Shown piece by piece: positions 1 to 8,808 of a stretch of 43,344 nucleotides of DNA. Location of the stretch: NCBI RefSeq assembly GCF_046224405.1, contig NZ_JBJXRK010000022.1, forward strand, positions 1-43,344. Direction: 5' to 3'. The notes below the pieces were generated by a model. It was not told where the DNA came from, did not search any database, and saw only the letters and a list, made by a program, of their open reading frames with translations. The position numbers and the translations under genes were made by a program. This DNA is from Gudongella sp046224405. GTDB lineage: Bacteria; Bacillota; Clostridia; Tissierellales; Tissierellaceae. Positions within the stretch are counted from its first letter, which is position 1; every line of letters starts with the position of its first letter.

Positions 1-279
1 ATCTTTTAGATATTTTCTCGTATAATCGATTGATTTATATTTTGCTATTCCTCCAACCCAATTTTTAAAGTTTGATTTTTCAGGGTTATAATTATTTATA
101 TTTTCCCATACCGCAAGGAGACAGTCATTCATGCACTCATCATAATAATCTTGAAGATAAAATAAATGCTTTTTTAAAACAGTCTTAAGGATCCAGCCAT
201 AATTTTCTATGACATATTCTAAAGCTTTCTCATTTCTTTTTTTTATCTCTTGAATAAAGTTATCCTCCGTTATTCTCAA
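1..279 (-). CDS. ECF-type RNA polymerase sigma factor, N-terminal part (cut by window edge)
   Basis: This 93-codon open frame runs off the left edge. It starts at a TTG preceded by AGGGGGTG at good spacing. The peptide has the look of sigma-70 region 2: a helix with KRNEKALEYVIENYG, then DECMNDCLLAVWENI, then YNPEKSNFKNWVGGIAKYK and IDYTRKYLK, which matches the core-binding and -10 recognition helices of extracytoplasmic-function sigma factors. Region 4 would lie to the left. It lies 414 bases beyond the end of topB, behind a terminator, so it is probably a separate unit. What it controls cannot be seen here; such factors in ICEs either serve element regulation or belong to a cargo operon. 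The family call is fairly firm, the role is not. Confidence 0.72.
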   Translation of the reverse strand, partial: MRITEDNFIQEIKKRNEKALEYVIENYGWILKTVLKKHLFYLQDYYDECMNDCLLAVWENINNYNPEKSNFKNWVGGIAKYKSIDYTRKYLKD

Positions 280-387
280 TATAACACCCCCTAAGGATAA
301 ATTTTTGTTTTATTTATGCCTTCACTATATACTTCGTAACAAACTATAGGAATCTATCAAGAATCCTAAATAAAAATATTATATATA

Positions 388-431
388 TAAAAAAGACCCA
401 AAGAATATTTTTTATAGATATCCTTTGAGTC
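388..431 (-). terminator. Rho-independent terminator of the conjugation operon
   Basis: A 14-bp stem (395-408 with 418-431, with one or two G-U or mismatched pairs) closes a 9-base loop and, read on the minus strand, is followed by six T residues. It lies beyond the topB stop and would end the long minus-strand transcript before the sigma-factor gene. Confidence 0.75.
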
Positions 432-520
432 AATAAGTCCGACTTTCAAATAATTAAAATATATATTTAAGTAATTCATTCTAATAGTTTTTCTCATCGC
501 CTATAAAATATAACTTAGCT

Positions 521-552
521 GAGTTTGTCAGTTGTATTATTGTGACAAACTC
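521..552. repeat. Perfect 10-bp inverted repeat, possible operator or weak terminator
   Basis: GAGTTTGTCA at 521-530 is the exact reverse complement of TGACAAACTC at 543-552, with a 12-base loop. Neither side has a proper T tract, so it is not a standard terminator; an operator or RNA-processing hairpin is possible. Confidence 0.5.
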
Positions 553-692
553 AATTATTTATAATTTATGCCACATAATTCTACTTATACGACATAACAT
601 TTAATTTTACTAATTATAGTTTATCATATTATGACTTTCAAACAATACTGATTTTGACTCAGTTATAACTTAATATAAGCCTACAATAATAA

Positions 693-2741
693 TTATTTAA
701 ATTCTAATCTATAATTTACATACTTGCCTGTATCTTCTAATATAACAATTGCATCATATTTTTTATCTTTCTTTGATGAATAAAATCCTGTTACAAAAGT
801 GGAGCCTTCTTTCAGTAGTTCTATAACCATTTGTTTATTCAGCTTTTTCTTCTTTGAAATGAAGAAACGGTCTTCCTTAAACATTGCAAACTTACATTCA
901 TTATTATTACAATAAAAGTTCTTTTTAGATTCATAGATAGGTGATCCACATCTTGGACACTTTCCAATCTTTTCTTTGTCTGTTTGAAACGGATTTTCTT
1001 TAATCACATGGGAGTAATTGGATATGATATCTTTCACAAAATCTTCTATTCCTTCCATAAAAGTATCCGCTTCCATATAACCCATAGATATTTCTGTAAG
1101 CATATTCTCCCAGTCTGAGGTAAGGGATGGAGATTTTAGTTCATCTGGAATAACTGTTATTAAACTAAAAGCTTTATGAGTTGGGATAAGTTGCTTTTTC
1201 TTACGTTCCAAATATCCAATTGATATTAATTTTTCAATAATTGTTGCTCTTGTTGCTGGAGTGCCTAAGCCTTGTTTTTCTGTATCAAGATCTTTATCTA
1301 TATCTTCAATGCCTGCTTTCTCCATTGCTCCGAGTAGAGTATCTTCTGTATATCTTTTAGGTGAAGTAGATTTGCCTTCTCTTATATTTTTATTCTTGAT
1401 AGCATATTCTCTACCTTTTATAATATTGGGCAATTCACTAAACTCTTTATCACATTTAGCCTCTTTGAACTTGGATATAAAGCTATTTTCAACTTTTTTA
1501 AAACCTTCTTTAACTACCTTCTTGCCAGTTACTACAAATTTCTCATCATTCACTATAAAGGAAGCTCTGATCTTCTTTTCTAAGCAATCATCTAGTACTG
1601 ATGATATTAGTCTCATATATATTAAACCAAATATATTTTGTAATGTTAATGGTAACTCTTTCATATTAAATTTTCTAATTTCTTTAGTTGGAACAATAGC
1701 ATGATGATCATTAACTTTATCATTGTTTATTATCTTCTTTATATTTAAGTTTGTATAATTAGTATTATCACTTATATCTTCAATAATTGTTTTAATATTT
1801 TCTTCCATATCCTCTGTTAAATAACGACTATCTGTCCTTGGGTAAGTAATCAGTTTCTTCTCATACAATTCTTGAAGATAGTCTAATGTTTGCTTTGCAG
1901 TATAACCAAAATATCTATTAGCTTCTCTTTGTAGAGTAGTCAAGTCAAAAGGAAGGGGAGCTTTTATTACTTGCTCTTTTCCCTCTAGTTCCTCACACAC
2001 TCCACTATTATTTGTGATTCTAGACAAAAGTTCTCTTGCTTTATTCTTATCTTCAATTCTTTGAGATTCTGCAATAAATTCCCCAAAATCAAGTTGCACA
2101 TGATAAAAAGACTTACTTTTAAAGTTCTGAATTATATGTTCCCTTTCAACAATCATTGATAAAGTCGGTGTTTGAACCCTACCTACACTTAAAAGATTAC
2201 CATAGAGTGTTGTAAATAAGCGAGTCGCATTTATACCGACAAGCCAATCCGCTTTTGCTCTTGCTAATGCTGAGCTATATAGATTATCATAGGCTTTACC
2301 ATCCTTTAGATTATTAAATCCTCTTTCAATTGCAGAATCTTCCATTGAGGAAATCCAAAGTCTTTTTACTGGTTTATTACAATTAGCCTTCTTGTACACT
2401 AGCCTAAAAATAAGTTCTCCTTCCCGACCTGCATCAGTTGCACATATTATTTCTTTAACTCTTTTATCATTCAAAAGTCTATTCAATAGACTAAATTGCT
2501 TAGAAGTATTATTAAATATTGTAGTTTCCCATACATCAGGTATGATAGGTAAATCTTCTAGCTTCCATTTCTTATATCTATTTTCGTACACATCTGCATC
2601 TGCTAATCCGACTAAGTGTCCAATACACCAAGTAACCATATATCCATTTCCTTCTAAATAACCATCATATTTGTTATATGCTTTTAATACCTCTGCAATA
2701 CTCCTAGCCCCTGATGGTTTTTCTGCTATTACTAATTTCAT
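693..2741 (-). CDS. topB: DNA topoisomerase III (type IA), ICE-encoded
   Basis: Type IA topoisomerases break and rejoin one DNA strand through a 5'-phosphotyrosine. The 682-aa protein begins MKLVIAEKPSGARSIAEVL, the Toprim start, carries DAGREGELIFR acidic residues, and has the active-site segment LITYPRTDSRYL near residue 300, where the Tyr is catalytic. A C-terminal four-cysteine zinc-ribbon (CPRCGSPIY...CNNNECKFAMF) follows. The start is set at the ATG at 2741 because GGAGGTG precedes it at ideal spacing; the longer frame from a TTG at 2753 would include that ribosome binding site. It is a standard member of Tn1549-type conjugation modules, presumably helping process the transferred strand. 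It is followed by the operon terminator and preceded by the scar repeat at 2761-2819. The family is certain; its exact step in transfer is inferred. Confidence 0.95.
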   Translation of the reverse strand: MKLVIAEKPSGARSIAEVLKAYNKYDGYLEGNGYMVTWCIGHLVGLADADVYENRYKKWKLEDLPIIPDVWETTIFNNTSKQFSLLNRLLNDKRVKEIICATDAGREGELIFRLVYKKANCNKPVKRLWISSMEDSAIERGFNNLKDGKAYDNLYSSALARAKADWLVGINATRLFTTLYGNLLSVGRVQTPTLSMIVEREHIIQNFKSKSFYHVQLDFGEFIAESQRIEDKNKARELLSRITNNSGVCEELEGKEQVIKAPLPFDLTTLQREANRYFGYTAKQTLDYLQELYEKKLITYPRTDSRYLTEDMEENIKTIIEDISDNTNYTNLNIKKIINNDKVNDHHAIVPTKEIRKFNMKELPLTLQNIFGLIYMRLISSVLDDCLEKKIRASFIVNDEKFVVTGKKVVKEGFKKVENSFISKFKEAKCDKEFSELPNIIKGREYAIKNKNIREGKSTSPKRYTEDTLLGAMEKAGIEDIDKDLDTEKQGLGTPATRATIIEKLISIGYLERKKKQLIPTHKAFSLITVIPDELKSPSLTSDWENMLTEISMGYMEADTFMEGIEDFVKDIISNYSHVIKENPFQTDKEKIGKCPRCGSPIYESKKNFYCNNNECKFAMFKEDRFFISKKKKLNKQMVIELLKEGSTFVTGFYSSKKDKKYDAIVILEDTGKYVNYRLEFK

Positions 2742-2760
2742 GGGCACCTCCAATTTTAAA

Positions 2761-2819
2761 AGAGAGGATAAATCTATCCCCTCAATTGTTCGTTTTCATC
2801 CATATTTTCTGTATCTTCT
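2761..2819. repeat. Left copy of 59-bp direct repeat flanking the cargo gene
   Basis: These 59 bases match 7766-7824 at 58 of 59 positions (difference at 2788 versus 7793). The right copy is the 3' end of the DUF4366 gene plus a small hairpin; the left copy is the same segment placed just before topB. The single difference turns the DUF4366 stop TAA into CAA. About 5.0 kb separates the copies and holds the giant ATPase gene. Confidence 0.92.
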
Positions 2820-2936
2820 TCATATTCATCAGATGGTTTTCTTCTTAAGTCTTGAATATTAGAAATTTTGCCATTTATTTATGTTGTTTTTTAACTTTCT
2901 ATATTTTAAGTATTTTTCAATCAACTTCTTAGACAT
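2774..2936 (-). pseudogene. Frameshifted small ORF fused to DUF4366 3' remnant
   Basis: An ATG at 2936, preceded by GGGAGAAAG, opens a basic peptide MSKKLIEKYLKYRKLKNN. It stops after 25 codons, but removing one A from the AAATAAATGG stretch lets the frame continue through a charged segment (ISNIQDLRRKPSDEYE) into EDTENMDENE, which is the C-terminus of the DUF4366 protein, ending LRG and a TAG at 2774. So a short gene appears broken by a single-base shift, with its tail made from the left direct repeat. It may be an unrecognised small ICE protein or a chance fusion at an insertion scar. No function is proposed. Confidence 0.45.
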
Positions 2937-2961
2937 TATTTCTTTCTCCCCTATAAATAAA

Positions 2962-5900
2962 TTAAAATTCCACTTCAATTCGCTCTATAACTGGCTTAAG
3001 TATAAATTCATCATCTTCCCAAAATTTTAGAGGTAATACTTTAAATTTTGGACTTATAGAATCAATTTCTGAAACCAAATATATTTTAAATTGATTTGGA
3101 TTATTTTTAGCAAATTCTAGTTCACCTGGTGTTATTACAAATGATTGCCCATTTCCTACCTTTACTTCTACAAAATATTCATTTCCATTAAAATCAATAT
3201 AAGATAAGTCATAATCTCCTGAACTAGCTTGTCCTGCCTTTAAAATACCTAATTCTACAAAAGCTTCAGATTTAGGAAATATATTTTCTTTTCCATACTC
3301 GCTACATAATTTGTTATATATTAATAATTCTCCTTTGTTACCTGCAATTTTTTTATTTCTTCTACTTTTCTGATCTTCTTTTTCAGTAAAGGCAGCTTTT
3401 CTTCTGTTATGATTTATTTTTTTATTTGTTTCTTCTTTAGAATACTCAAATTTAGTTTCAGTTGGTAGTATCCCCCTTATTTCATTGTATGGGTCCCTTT
3501 CTAAATCTTTTTCTTCTTTAATCTTTGTCAACTCTTGTTTCTTTATCCATTCTTTAAATTCTTTTTCTCTATTAAAATAAATCATCTCTTGTGCTTTTTT
3601 ATCAGTTGTTATTTCATCAGAAAATTGATTTTTACCATTTAGCTTTTCATAATTTTCTCTATAAGCTTCATCTGCATTTTTTTCGGATTTTATATCCCAA
3701 AATCCAAACTCATTATTCACTTCCTTAACAATATTAAAATAAATAGAATTTCTATATTCTTTTATTTTAAAGTTATCAAATCTATCTATTTTATTTATAA
3801 ATGTGTTTTGTAAGGTCACATCATTTATTGCTTGATTAAATATTGTATTAATATAATTCGTTCTTTCCTTCCTTAAAAAATCTTCTAGTTCTTTTTTATA
3901 ATATGAAATTAAATCTATGGTATAAACAAAACCAAGATTCGCAAATTCATCTACATCCTTACCTAATTTAGTTAAGATATCAATGATTTTTTTCCCATTG
4001 TTAATATTTGAGAAATTATCAAAGTCTACATCCATCGTTGTTAAATCAAAATTGGTGTCTATTCTATAGATAGTTTCTATAAAATTGTTTTTAAGTTGAT
4101 TGTTATAAAACTCATCTTCAATTACATCCAATGTCCCGAATTCTTTTTTTACTAGAAATTCACGGTCTTTCCTTTTCTCAGTTCTAAATAGTTCCCCAAT
4201 TTTTCCAGAATCAAAACCAGGGGTATTTGCTATATTAGAATATATATTTTCGATTTGCTCAGAAAGTAAATTAATATCGTAATTATCATTGTTGATTGTA
4301 ATATACCACTTAGTTGCTGATTCTTTTAAAATAGAATAGCCTTCTTTAATTTCTATAATATTATTGTTTTCTCTTATACAAATTTTATCAACTAAACTTA
4401 TCTTAAGTCTCCCACCAAGTTCAGCAATGTTATCATTTTTTTCACCATATGCACGTGCGAACTTTAAAAATTCTTTAAAATATATCTGAAAATGTGTATC
4501 AGCTCGACTTTCTTTAATAGATTCTGCTATTATTTCAAAATCCTTATTGTATTCCTTGCATCCAAAAGTATGAACAAAATTTTTATTATTTGTTCTTTGC
4601 CCTTTATCTAGTATTGGTATGCTTCTCTTATCTATAATTTGAGAACTTGGTAAATAGCTTTCTGAAGCCAAATAATACTGCAATTTATCTTTTATCCGGA
4701 CTAAGACTTTTCCTTCTTCAATGAACTTTCTTTTATTATCTGATTCAACAAATTCCTTAGAATAGGAAGGTTGTTCAATAATCCTATATATTGATTTTGA
4801 AAGCTCAACACTCTTCAAAAAATCATATTTAGGCAATTTTAACATTAACCCGTAGAAATCATCTGAAGATAAGTCAGTAATCTTATTACAAAAATCAAAT
4901 AAACCCATTATTTCAAGAACTTCAGCATAGGCACAATTTAAGGCCTTAGCAATCATCTCTAAATATTCTGCATCTATAACTGGAAAAACCTCTGAAAACC
5001 TGTTGTTAGTTCTGAGATTTACTCCCCAAAGTACTTCCATAGGTGAGTATTTACTATCTCCAAATGTTAACCACTTAGTATTATTAAAAACAAACAGTAA
5101 ATAGTTTTTAATTTGACCTCGATATTTTCGATAATATTGCTGTCGAGCCCCCATAAATTGTATTGTTGCATTTTCCGAATAATATTTATTGCTTAAATAT
5201 GAATGCAAGGATATATCATTTTTAATCCAATAAATTACTTCCTTTGTTCTTAGTTTTTTAAGAATATCTTCTAATTTAATGATAAATGGCAATTCATATT
5301 CAATATAAACATATTCAGATGCACCTATTTCAGGACTATTCAAAATTTTATTGTTATATATCATATTATATTTAAAATTCGGTTCAATATTTATCTTGTT
5401 TATTTTAGGAAAAATATTTACACCAAATTTTTTTATAAAATCAATAAATTCAACTTCATCTACTGTATTATAAATAAATGTGTTTTGTTGAGGAAAGCTA
5501 CCATAGGATTCATCAAACATTTTTGGGGCTAATTTATTTCCATATTCAACACCAAAATACAATTTGTCCGCACTGGATACCTCTTTATCATTTACATTGG
5601 GGAAATTATACCTTATAGGTGATAACTCGGTACCTTTTGGTGGTGTCCATCCATTTCCTTCAAAACGATAGTTACTCCAAAGCCATTTGATAAAATCTAT
5701 AGCCTTATTATAAGTATCCACAGAACTATTTACAGTTGTAATAATATTATTTTTATCACGGTAAGAGAAATTTACTAAAGGATATATCTTATTTTGAGAA
5801 ATCAATCTAGAGATATGAATATCCTTATCTTTTTCTCGAAGTTCAATTATTTTAGGATTATTACTAGCATACTCAAAAAATTTATTTTGATAGTCTTTAT

Positions 5901-7572
5901 CTAAAGATGGGACCCTAACCCATGATGGTATTCCTTTTCCGATTTTTCCTACTAAAAAATAGCATTCATCTTGGTATCCTATCCATTTACCTGTCTGCGT
6001 TTTCAAAAGTCTAGGCAATGAGTTTCTGAAGTTATCATTCCACCATGTAAATACTCTAATATGATTATCTATATCCCATTTTTCTGATATAGAATTGATT
6101 ACATTAAGTAAGTCGTCTTCATCATAATTCAATTCTATATCATTGTTATCCCCAATATCTTTAAGCATTGAAAATGAGTTTTCCTTATCTAGTTTTTCTT
6201 CACTGTTTTTTAAAATCTTTTTAAATTCATTCCCTTTAAAAATTTCCGGAAAATCACTCTTTAGTACTTTTGGATAATCTTTTATAGATATATAATCTCC
6301 ATTCACTGTTTCTAAAACTCTTGCATCCTTTATTAAATCCAAATAATAATCTTCTAAATTAAATTTAGAAAACGGTGGTATGAATTTCCATTTTTTGCGA
6401 AAACTACTTGTTGAAGGATAGTTCTTAGGGGTCAATAATCTTAATGCCAAATCCCCATATTCGGTGCGAGAAAACTTTAAAGCCACTTCTTTTAAAAATT
6501 TAAGTTGTTCTTTAATTATAGTCTCATTAATATTATTCTTAGTAATATTATTTCTATCATCTCCTAACAAGTAAGATGCATGCATTACACAGTTAAAAGG
6601 CGACTCCGTATCATTTAAGGGGAAAAAGGAGTATAATGTACTGCTCTCAAAATCATCATATAATAAAGGAACTGCTATAGATAACAAAATATCTTTCTTT
6701 TCTTCATCCTCTTTAACAGCTTTAGGTACTAATTTTTCAAATAAATAGTATTGCTCAGAATTCTCCTTTTTATTATTAATATATTTATACAAATTAACCC
6801 TTTTAAAGTCTTCAGAGAAAATTTCTCTTTCATATTTGATTGTGTTATCTTCTCCATCTTCTGTTAAGTTGATTATAATTCTATCAATGTTAGGTAAAAA
6901 TAAAAGTAGCCTTAAGTCCATATTTTTTATCTGCTCAACTACACCAAATCCATCCATAATCTTAGATGGATCTATTGACATTTGAATCGTTGTGTCAAAA
7001 TCAGATTTTATGCCATCAATATTTTGAGGTACTGCTAAAATTGGGACATATAGTTTTGAACCCTTAGATTTTTGTTTGTTAATTTGTTTTTTTATTTGAA
7101 CATTGTCTTTAATTTCTTCAAATTTTCTTTCAGCTATACTTTTGGAAAATTCAATATTAAACTCCCCAGAATATATTCTTATTTCTTCAGTCCAGTTTAA
7201 TACAGAACGAAACCCCGTTCCTTTATTCCCTATATATTTTCCTTTATCTTTGGAAGTGTTATTACCTTGTACAATTGCTTTAATTCCCTCTTTATCGAAG
7301 TATGTTCCAGTATTTGAAACGGTCAAAGTGTTATTTTTAAATTCAATTAAAACCTCTAGTTCAGATTTTGGTATATTGCCCTCATTAATCCTTTTCTGAT
7401 ATGCATCATCTGCATTTTGGAGCAATTCTAATATTTCACGGCCATGATAGCCTTTAACATCTCTTTTTTCTATATTGTTCTCACCTATAAGCAATTCTCT
7501 TTCCTGCTCAATAAGATGGTTTGTTTTATATTCTTGATTTAAAGTTTCTATGTATTTTTGGCTATCATTCAT
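2962..7572 (-). CDS. Giant sacsin/Hsp90-like ATPase with C-terminal NO VEIN (DUF3883) domain; candidate defence protein
   Basis: The 1,536-aa protein starts with a GHKL (Hsp90/sacsin-type) ATPase: the N-box EILELLQNADDAYQ near residues 46-60, SNTGTYF near 86-92 as the ATP-lid glycine motif, and GNKGTGFRSV near 115-124. A long middle section of about 1,200 residues has no recognised domain. The last ~126 residues match the NOV_C/DUF3883 family, with a conserved Glu (GNKGELLIYNKL), Asp (SGDYDLSYID) and ExK (FVEVKVG) in PD-(D/E)xK nuclease order, then FVITPGELEFAKNN. The start is the ATG at 7572, with AGGTGA upstream; a GTG at 7581 is an alternative. Proteins of this build are found in bacterial defence islands, and the plant NO VEIN protein shares the two end domains. 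Position between DUF4366 and topB, where Tn1549 elements normally have no such gene, and flanking direct repeats mark it as cargo. Nuclease activity and anti-phage role are inference. Confidence 0.85.
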   Translation of the reverse strand: MNDSQKYIETLNQEYKTNHLIEQERELLIGENNIEKRDVKGYHGREILELLQNADDAYQKRINEGNIPKSELEVLIEFKNNTLTVSNTGTYFDKEGIKAIVQGNNTSKDKGKYIGNKGTGFRSVLNWTEEIRIYSGEFNIEFSKSIAERKFEEIKDNVQIKKQINKQKSKGSKLYVPILAVPQNIDGIKSDFDTTIQMSIDPSKIMDGFGVVEQIKNMDLRLLLFLPNIDRIIINLTEDGEDNTIKYEREIFSEDFKRVNLYKYINNKKENSEQYYLFEKLVPKAVKEDEEKKDILLSIAVPLLYDDFESSTLYSFFPLNDTESPFNCVMHASYLLGDDRNNITKNNINETIIKEQLKFLKEVALKFSRTEYGDLALRLLTPKNYPSTSSFRKKWKFIPPFSKFNLEDYYLDLIKDARVLETVNGDYISIKDYPKVLKSDFPEIFKGNEFKKILKNSEEKLDKENSFSMLKDIGDNNDIELNYDEDDLLNVINSISEKWDIDNHIRVFTWWNDNFRNSLPRLLKTQTGKWIGYQDECYFLVGKIGKGIPSWVRVPSLDKDYQNKFFEYASNNPKIIELREKDKDIHISRLISQNKIYPLVNFSYRDKNNIITTVNSSVDTYNKAIDFIKWLWSNYRFEGNGWTPPKGTELSPIRYNFPNVNDKEVSSADKLYFGVEYGNKLAPKMFDESYGSFPQQNTFIYNTVDEVEFIDFIKKFGVNIFPKINKINIEPNFKYNMIYNNKILNSPEIGASEYVYIEYELPFIIKLEDILKKLRTKEVIYWIKNDISLHSYLSNKYYSENATIQFMGARQQYYRKYRGQIKNYLLFVFNNTKWLTFGDSKYSPMEVLWGVNLRTNNRFSEVFPVIDAEYLEMIAKALNCAYAEVLEIMGLFDFCNKITDLSSDDFYGLMLKLPKYDFLKSVELSKSIYRIIEQPSYSKEFVESDNKRKFIEEGKVLVRIKDKLQYYLASESYLPSSQIIDKRSIPILDKGQRTNNKNFVHTFGCKEYNKDFEIIAESIKESRADTHFQIYFKEFLKFARAYGEKNDNIAELGGRLKISLVDKICIRENNNIIEIKEGYSILKESATKWYITINNDNYDINLLSEQIENIYSNIANTPGFDSGKIGELFRTEKRKDREFLVKKEFGTLDVIEDEFYNNQLKNNFIETIYRIDTNFDLTTMDVDFDNFSNINNGKKIIDILTKLGKDVDEFANLGFVYTIDLISYYKKELEDFLRKERTNYINTIFNQAINDVTLQNTFINKIDRFDNFKIKEYRNSIYFNIVKEVNNEFGFWDIKSEKNADEAYRENYEKLNGKNQFSDEITTDKKAQEMIYFNREKEFKEWIKKQELTKIKEEKDLERDPYNEIRGILPTETKFEYSKEETNKKINHNRRKAAFTEKEDQKSRRNKKIAGNKGELLIYNKLCSEYGKENIFPKSEAFVELGILKAGQASSGDYDLSYIDFNGNEYFVEVKVGNGQSFVITPGELEFAKNNPNQFKIYLVSEIDSISPKFKVLPLKFWEDDEFILKPVIERIEVEF

Positions 7573-7658
7573 CAATATCACCTACTAATTTTATTTTTAC
7601 CTTTTCCTTAATTACAATTTTATAGCATGCTCTATCTTTTCTCAACTTAATTATTCCA

Positions 7659-7760
7659 TTATTCTCCGTCCATACAGATTGCTCTATCGATTAATATATC
7701 TTTTACTTCTTGATAATCTATACAACTTAATAATTGCTTAGACTTCTGATCTTTTTCCAA
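7659..7760 (-). pseudogene. Possible C-terminal gene remnant at the cargo junction
   Basis: A 33-codon frame reads LEKDQKSKQLLSCIDYQEVK and on to ICMDGE before a TAA at 7659. It has a protein-like composition but only a TTG start with no ribosome binding site, and it begins six bases from the right direct repeat. It looks like the tail of a gene cut at the junction. The family is not recognised. Confidence 0.3.
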
Positions 7761-7765
7761 AATAG

Positions 7766-7824
7766 AGAGAGGATAAATCTATCCCCTCAATTATTCGTTT
7801 TCATCCATATTTTCTGTATCTTCT
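7766..7824. repeat. Right copy of 59-bp direct repeat flanking the cargo gene
   Basis: This copy is continuous with the intact DUF4366 gene and encodes its last residues (EDTENMDENE, stop). It also includes a short hairpin, GAGGGGATA with TATCCTCTC, just past the stop codon. The partner copy is at 2761-2819. Confidence 0.92.
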
Positions 7825-8774
7825 ATATATTCCTCTTCTAAATCATCTTCAAAATATTCATCAAATGAATCATCATAATCATCATAGTCATCTTCGTCAA
7901 AATATGTCTCTTCTTGTTTAGGTTTATATATCTTAAAGTAATAACCTGCAACACCAACTACTAAGAGAACTGCTATAAAGAAAATAGGACTAGAGTTTTT
8001 CTTTCCCTCTTCTACAACTTCCAACTCTGCTTCTTTCTCCACTTGTTCCTGAGCTTCTCTTTCTTTTTGTAATTCTTCTATGGTTTTAGAATCTCCAACT
8101 GTCTTATTAACTACTTGTTTTTCTCCCTCAACCATATTCAGTAAGTCTTGTTCTCCTACTTCTATGAGGAGTTGAACATTTTGAGTGTTTTTATCATGGT
8201 CTACTATTAAATAAAATGTCTTGCCTGATTTTGTTTGAAAGGTTAGAAATTGTCTAACATCTATCTCTTTGCTCTCTTCACTTGGTATGATTTCCGGTTG
8301 ATTTTTAGGGTCATTTATAATAGTCGTTGTATCTCCATTGGGATTTTTCTTAGGATTTTCTTCTTCAACTGCTTTTGCAACACTAATTGCTTTAGGTGTA
8401 ATATCCTGACCATTTCTATTTACATTTTCCATCACTGTGCCTCTTGCTTTGTTTTCTTTAGTTGCTAGAGGATTTATTCCCTTTTCATTTCCTCCTTCTA
8501 CAAGGGTATTGTCAGTATCTGAACTTGAATTTATTAATATGTCTTGATTACCACTTGTCTTGTTTTCCTGTGGTTTTAAAATATCCCCCTCTTCTTTTTC
8601 AATATAAATGTCTGGATCATAATTTTCATCCCCTATAATGATAGGACTACCATCTCTCTCATCATCAATAATTATAATTTCCTCACTATCTGCTGCTAAG
8701 CTTGTAGATGGGAATATTGAAACTGATGCTATTACTAGAGATATAGAGCACAATATAAATAATATCTTTTTCAT
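7791..8774 (-). CDS. DUF4366 (CD1107-type) ICE membrane protein
   Basis: The 327-aa protein has an N-terminal signal peptide (MKKILFILCSISLVIASVSIF, cleavage probably after SLAADS), a long acidic and Asn-rich extracellular part, and one membrane helix near residues 265-283 (SSPIFFIAVLLVVGVAGYYF), followed by a very acidic cytoplasmic tail with DDYDDYDDSFDEYFEDD. This layout and its place between DUF4315 and topB identify the CD1107-type mobile element family (DUF4366). Its role in conjugation is unknown; a surface or channel-associated part is likely from the topology. AGGAGG lies 7 bases before the ATG. Its 3' end was copied to form the left scar repeat. Confidence 0.85.
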   Translation of the reverse strand: MKKILFILCSISLVIASVSIFPSTSLAADSEEIIIIDDERDGSPIIIGDENYDPDIYIEKEEGDILKPQENKTSGNQDILINSSSDTDNTLVEGGNEKGINPLATKENKARGTVMENVNRNGQDITPKAISVAKAVEEENPKKNPNGDTTTIINDPKNQPEIIPSEESKEIDVRQFLTFQTKSGKTFYLIVDHDKNTQNVQLLIEVGEQDLLNMVEGEKQVVNKTVGDSKTIEELQKEREAQEQVEKEAELEVVEEGKKNSSPIFFIAVLLVVGVAGYYFKIYKPKQEETYFDEDDYDDYDDSFDEYFEDDLEEEYIEDTENMDENE

Positions 8775-8808
8775 TCATAACCTCCTATGTTATATTTTCT
8801 TTTAGTTT

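Larger units (their letters stand above)
280..692. other. Intergenic region between topB and the sigma-factor gene
   Basis: These 413 AT-rich bases hold no convincing gene on either strand. They contain the topB-operon terminator (388-431) and a separate perfect inverted repeat (521-552). The promoter of the sigma-factor gene should lie between about 290 and 390, but no canonical -35/-10 pair stands out. Confidence 0.6.

Noticed and set aside
521..552. Perfect inverted repeat as the topB terminator
   Set aside because: Neither side is followed by a T tract; the stem at 388-431 has one and is a better candidate.
1261..1704. Open frames on the plus strand inside topB, and similar antisense frames across the window
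   Set aside because: They lie antisense to strongly conserved proteins, lack ribosome binding sites, and have compositions expected of mirror frames.
2761..2850. A second, short DUF4366 gene before topB
   Set aside because: Only the last dozen codons match, and the stop codon is changed; upstream sequence is unrelated. It is a repeat scar.
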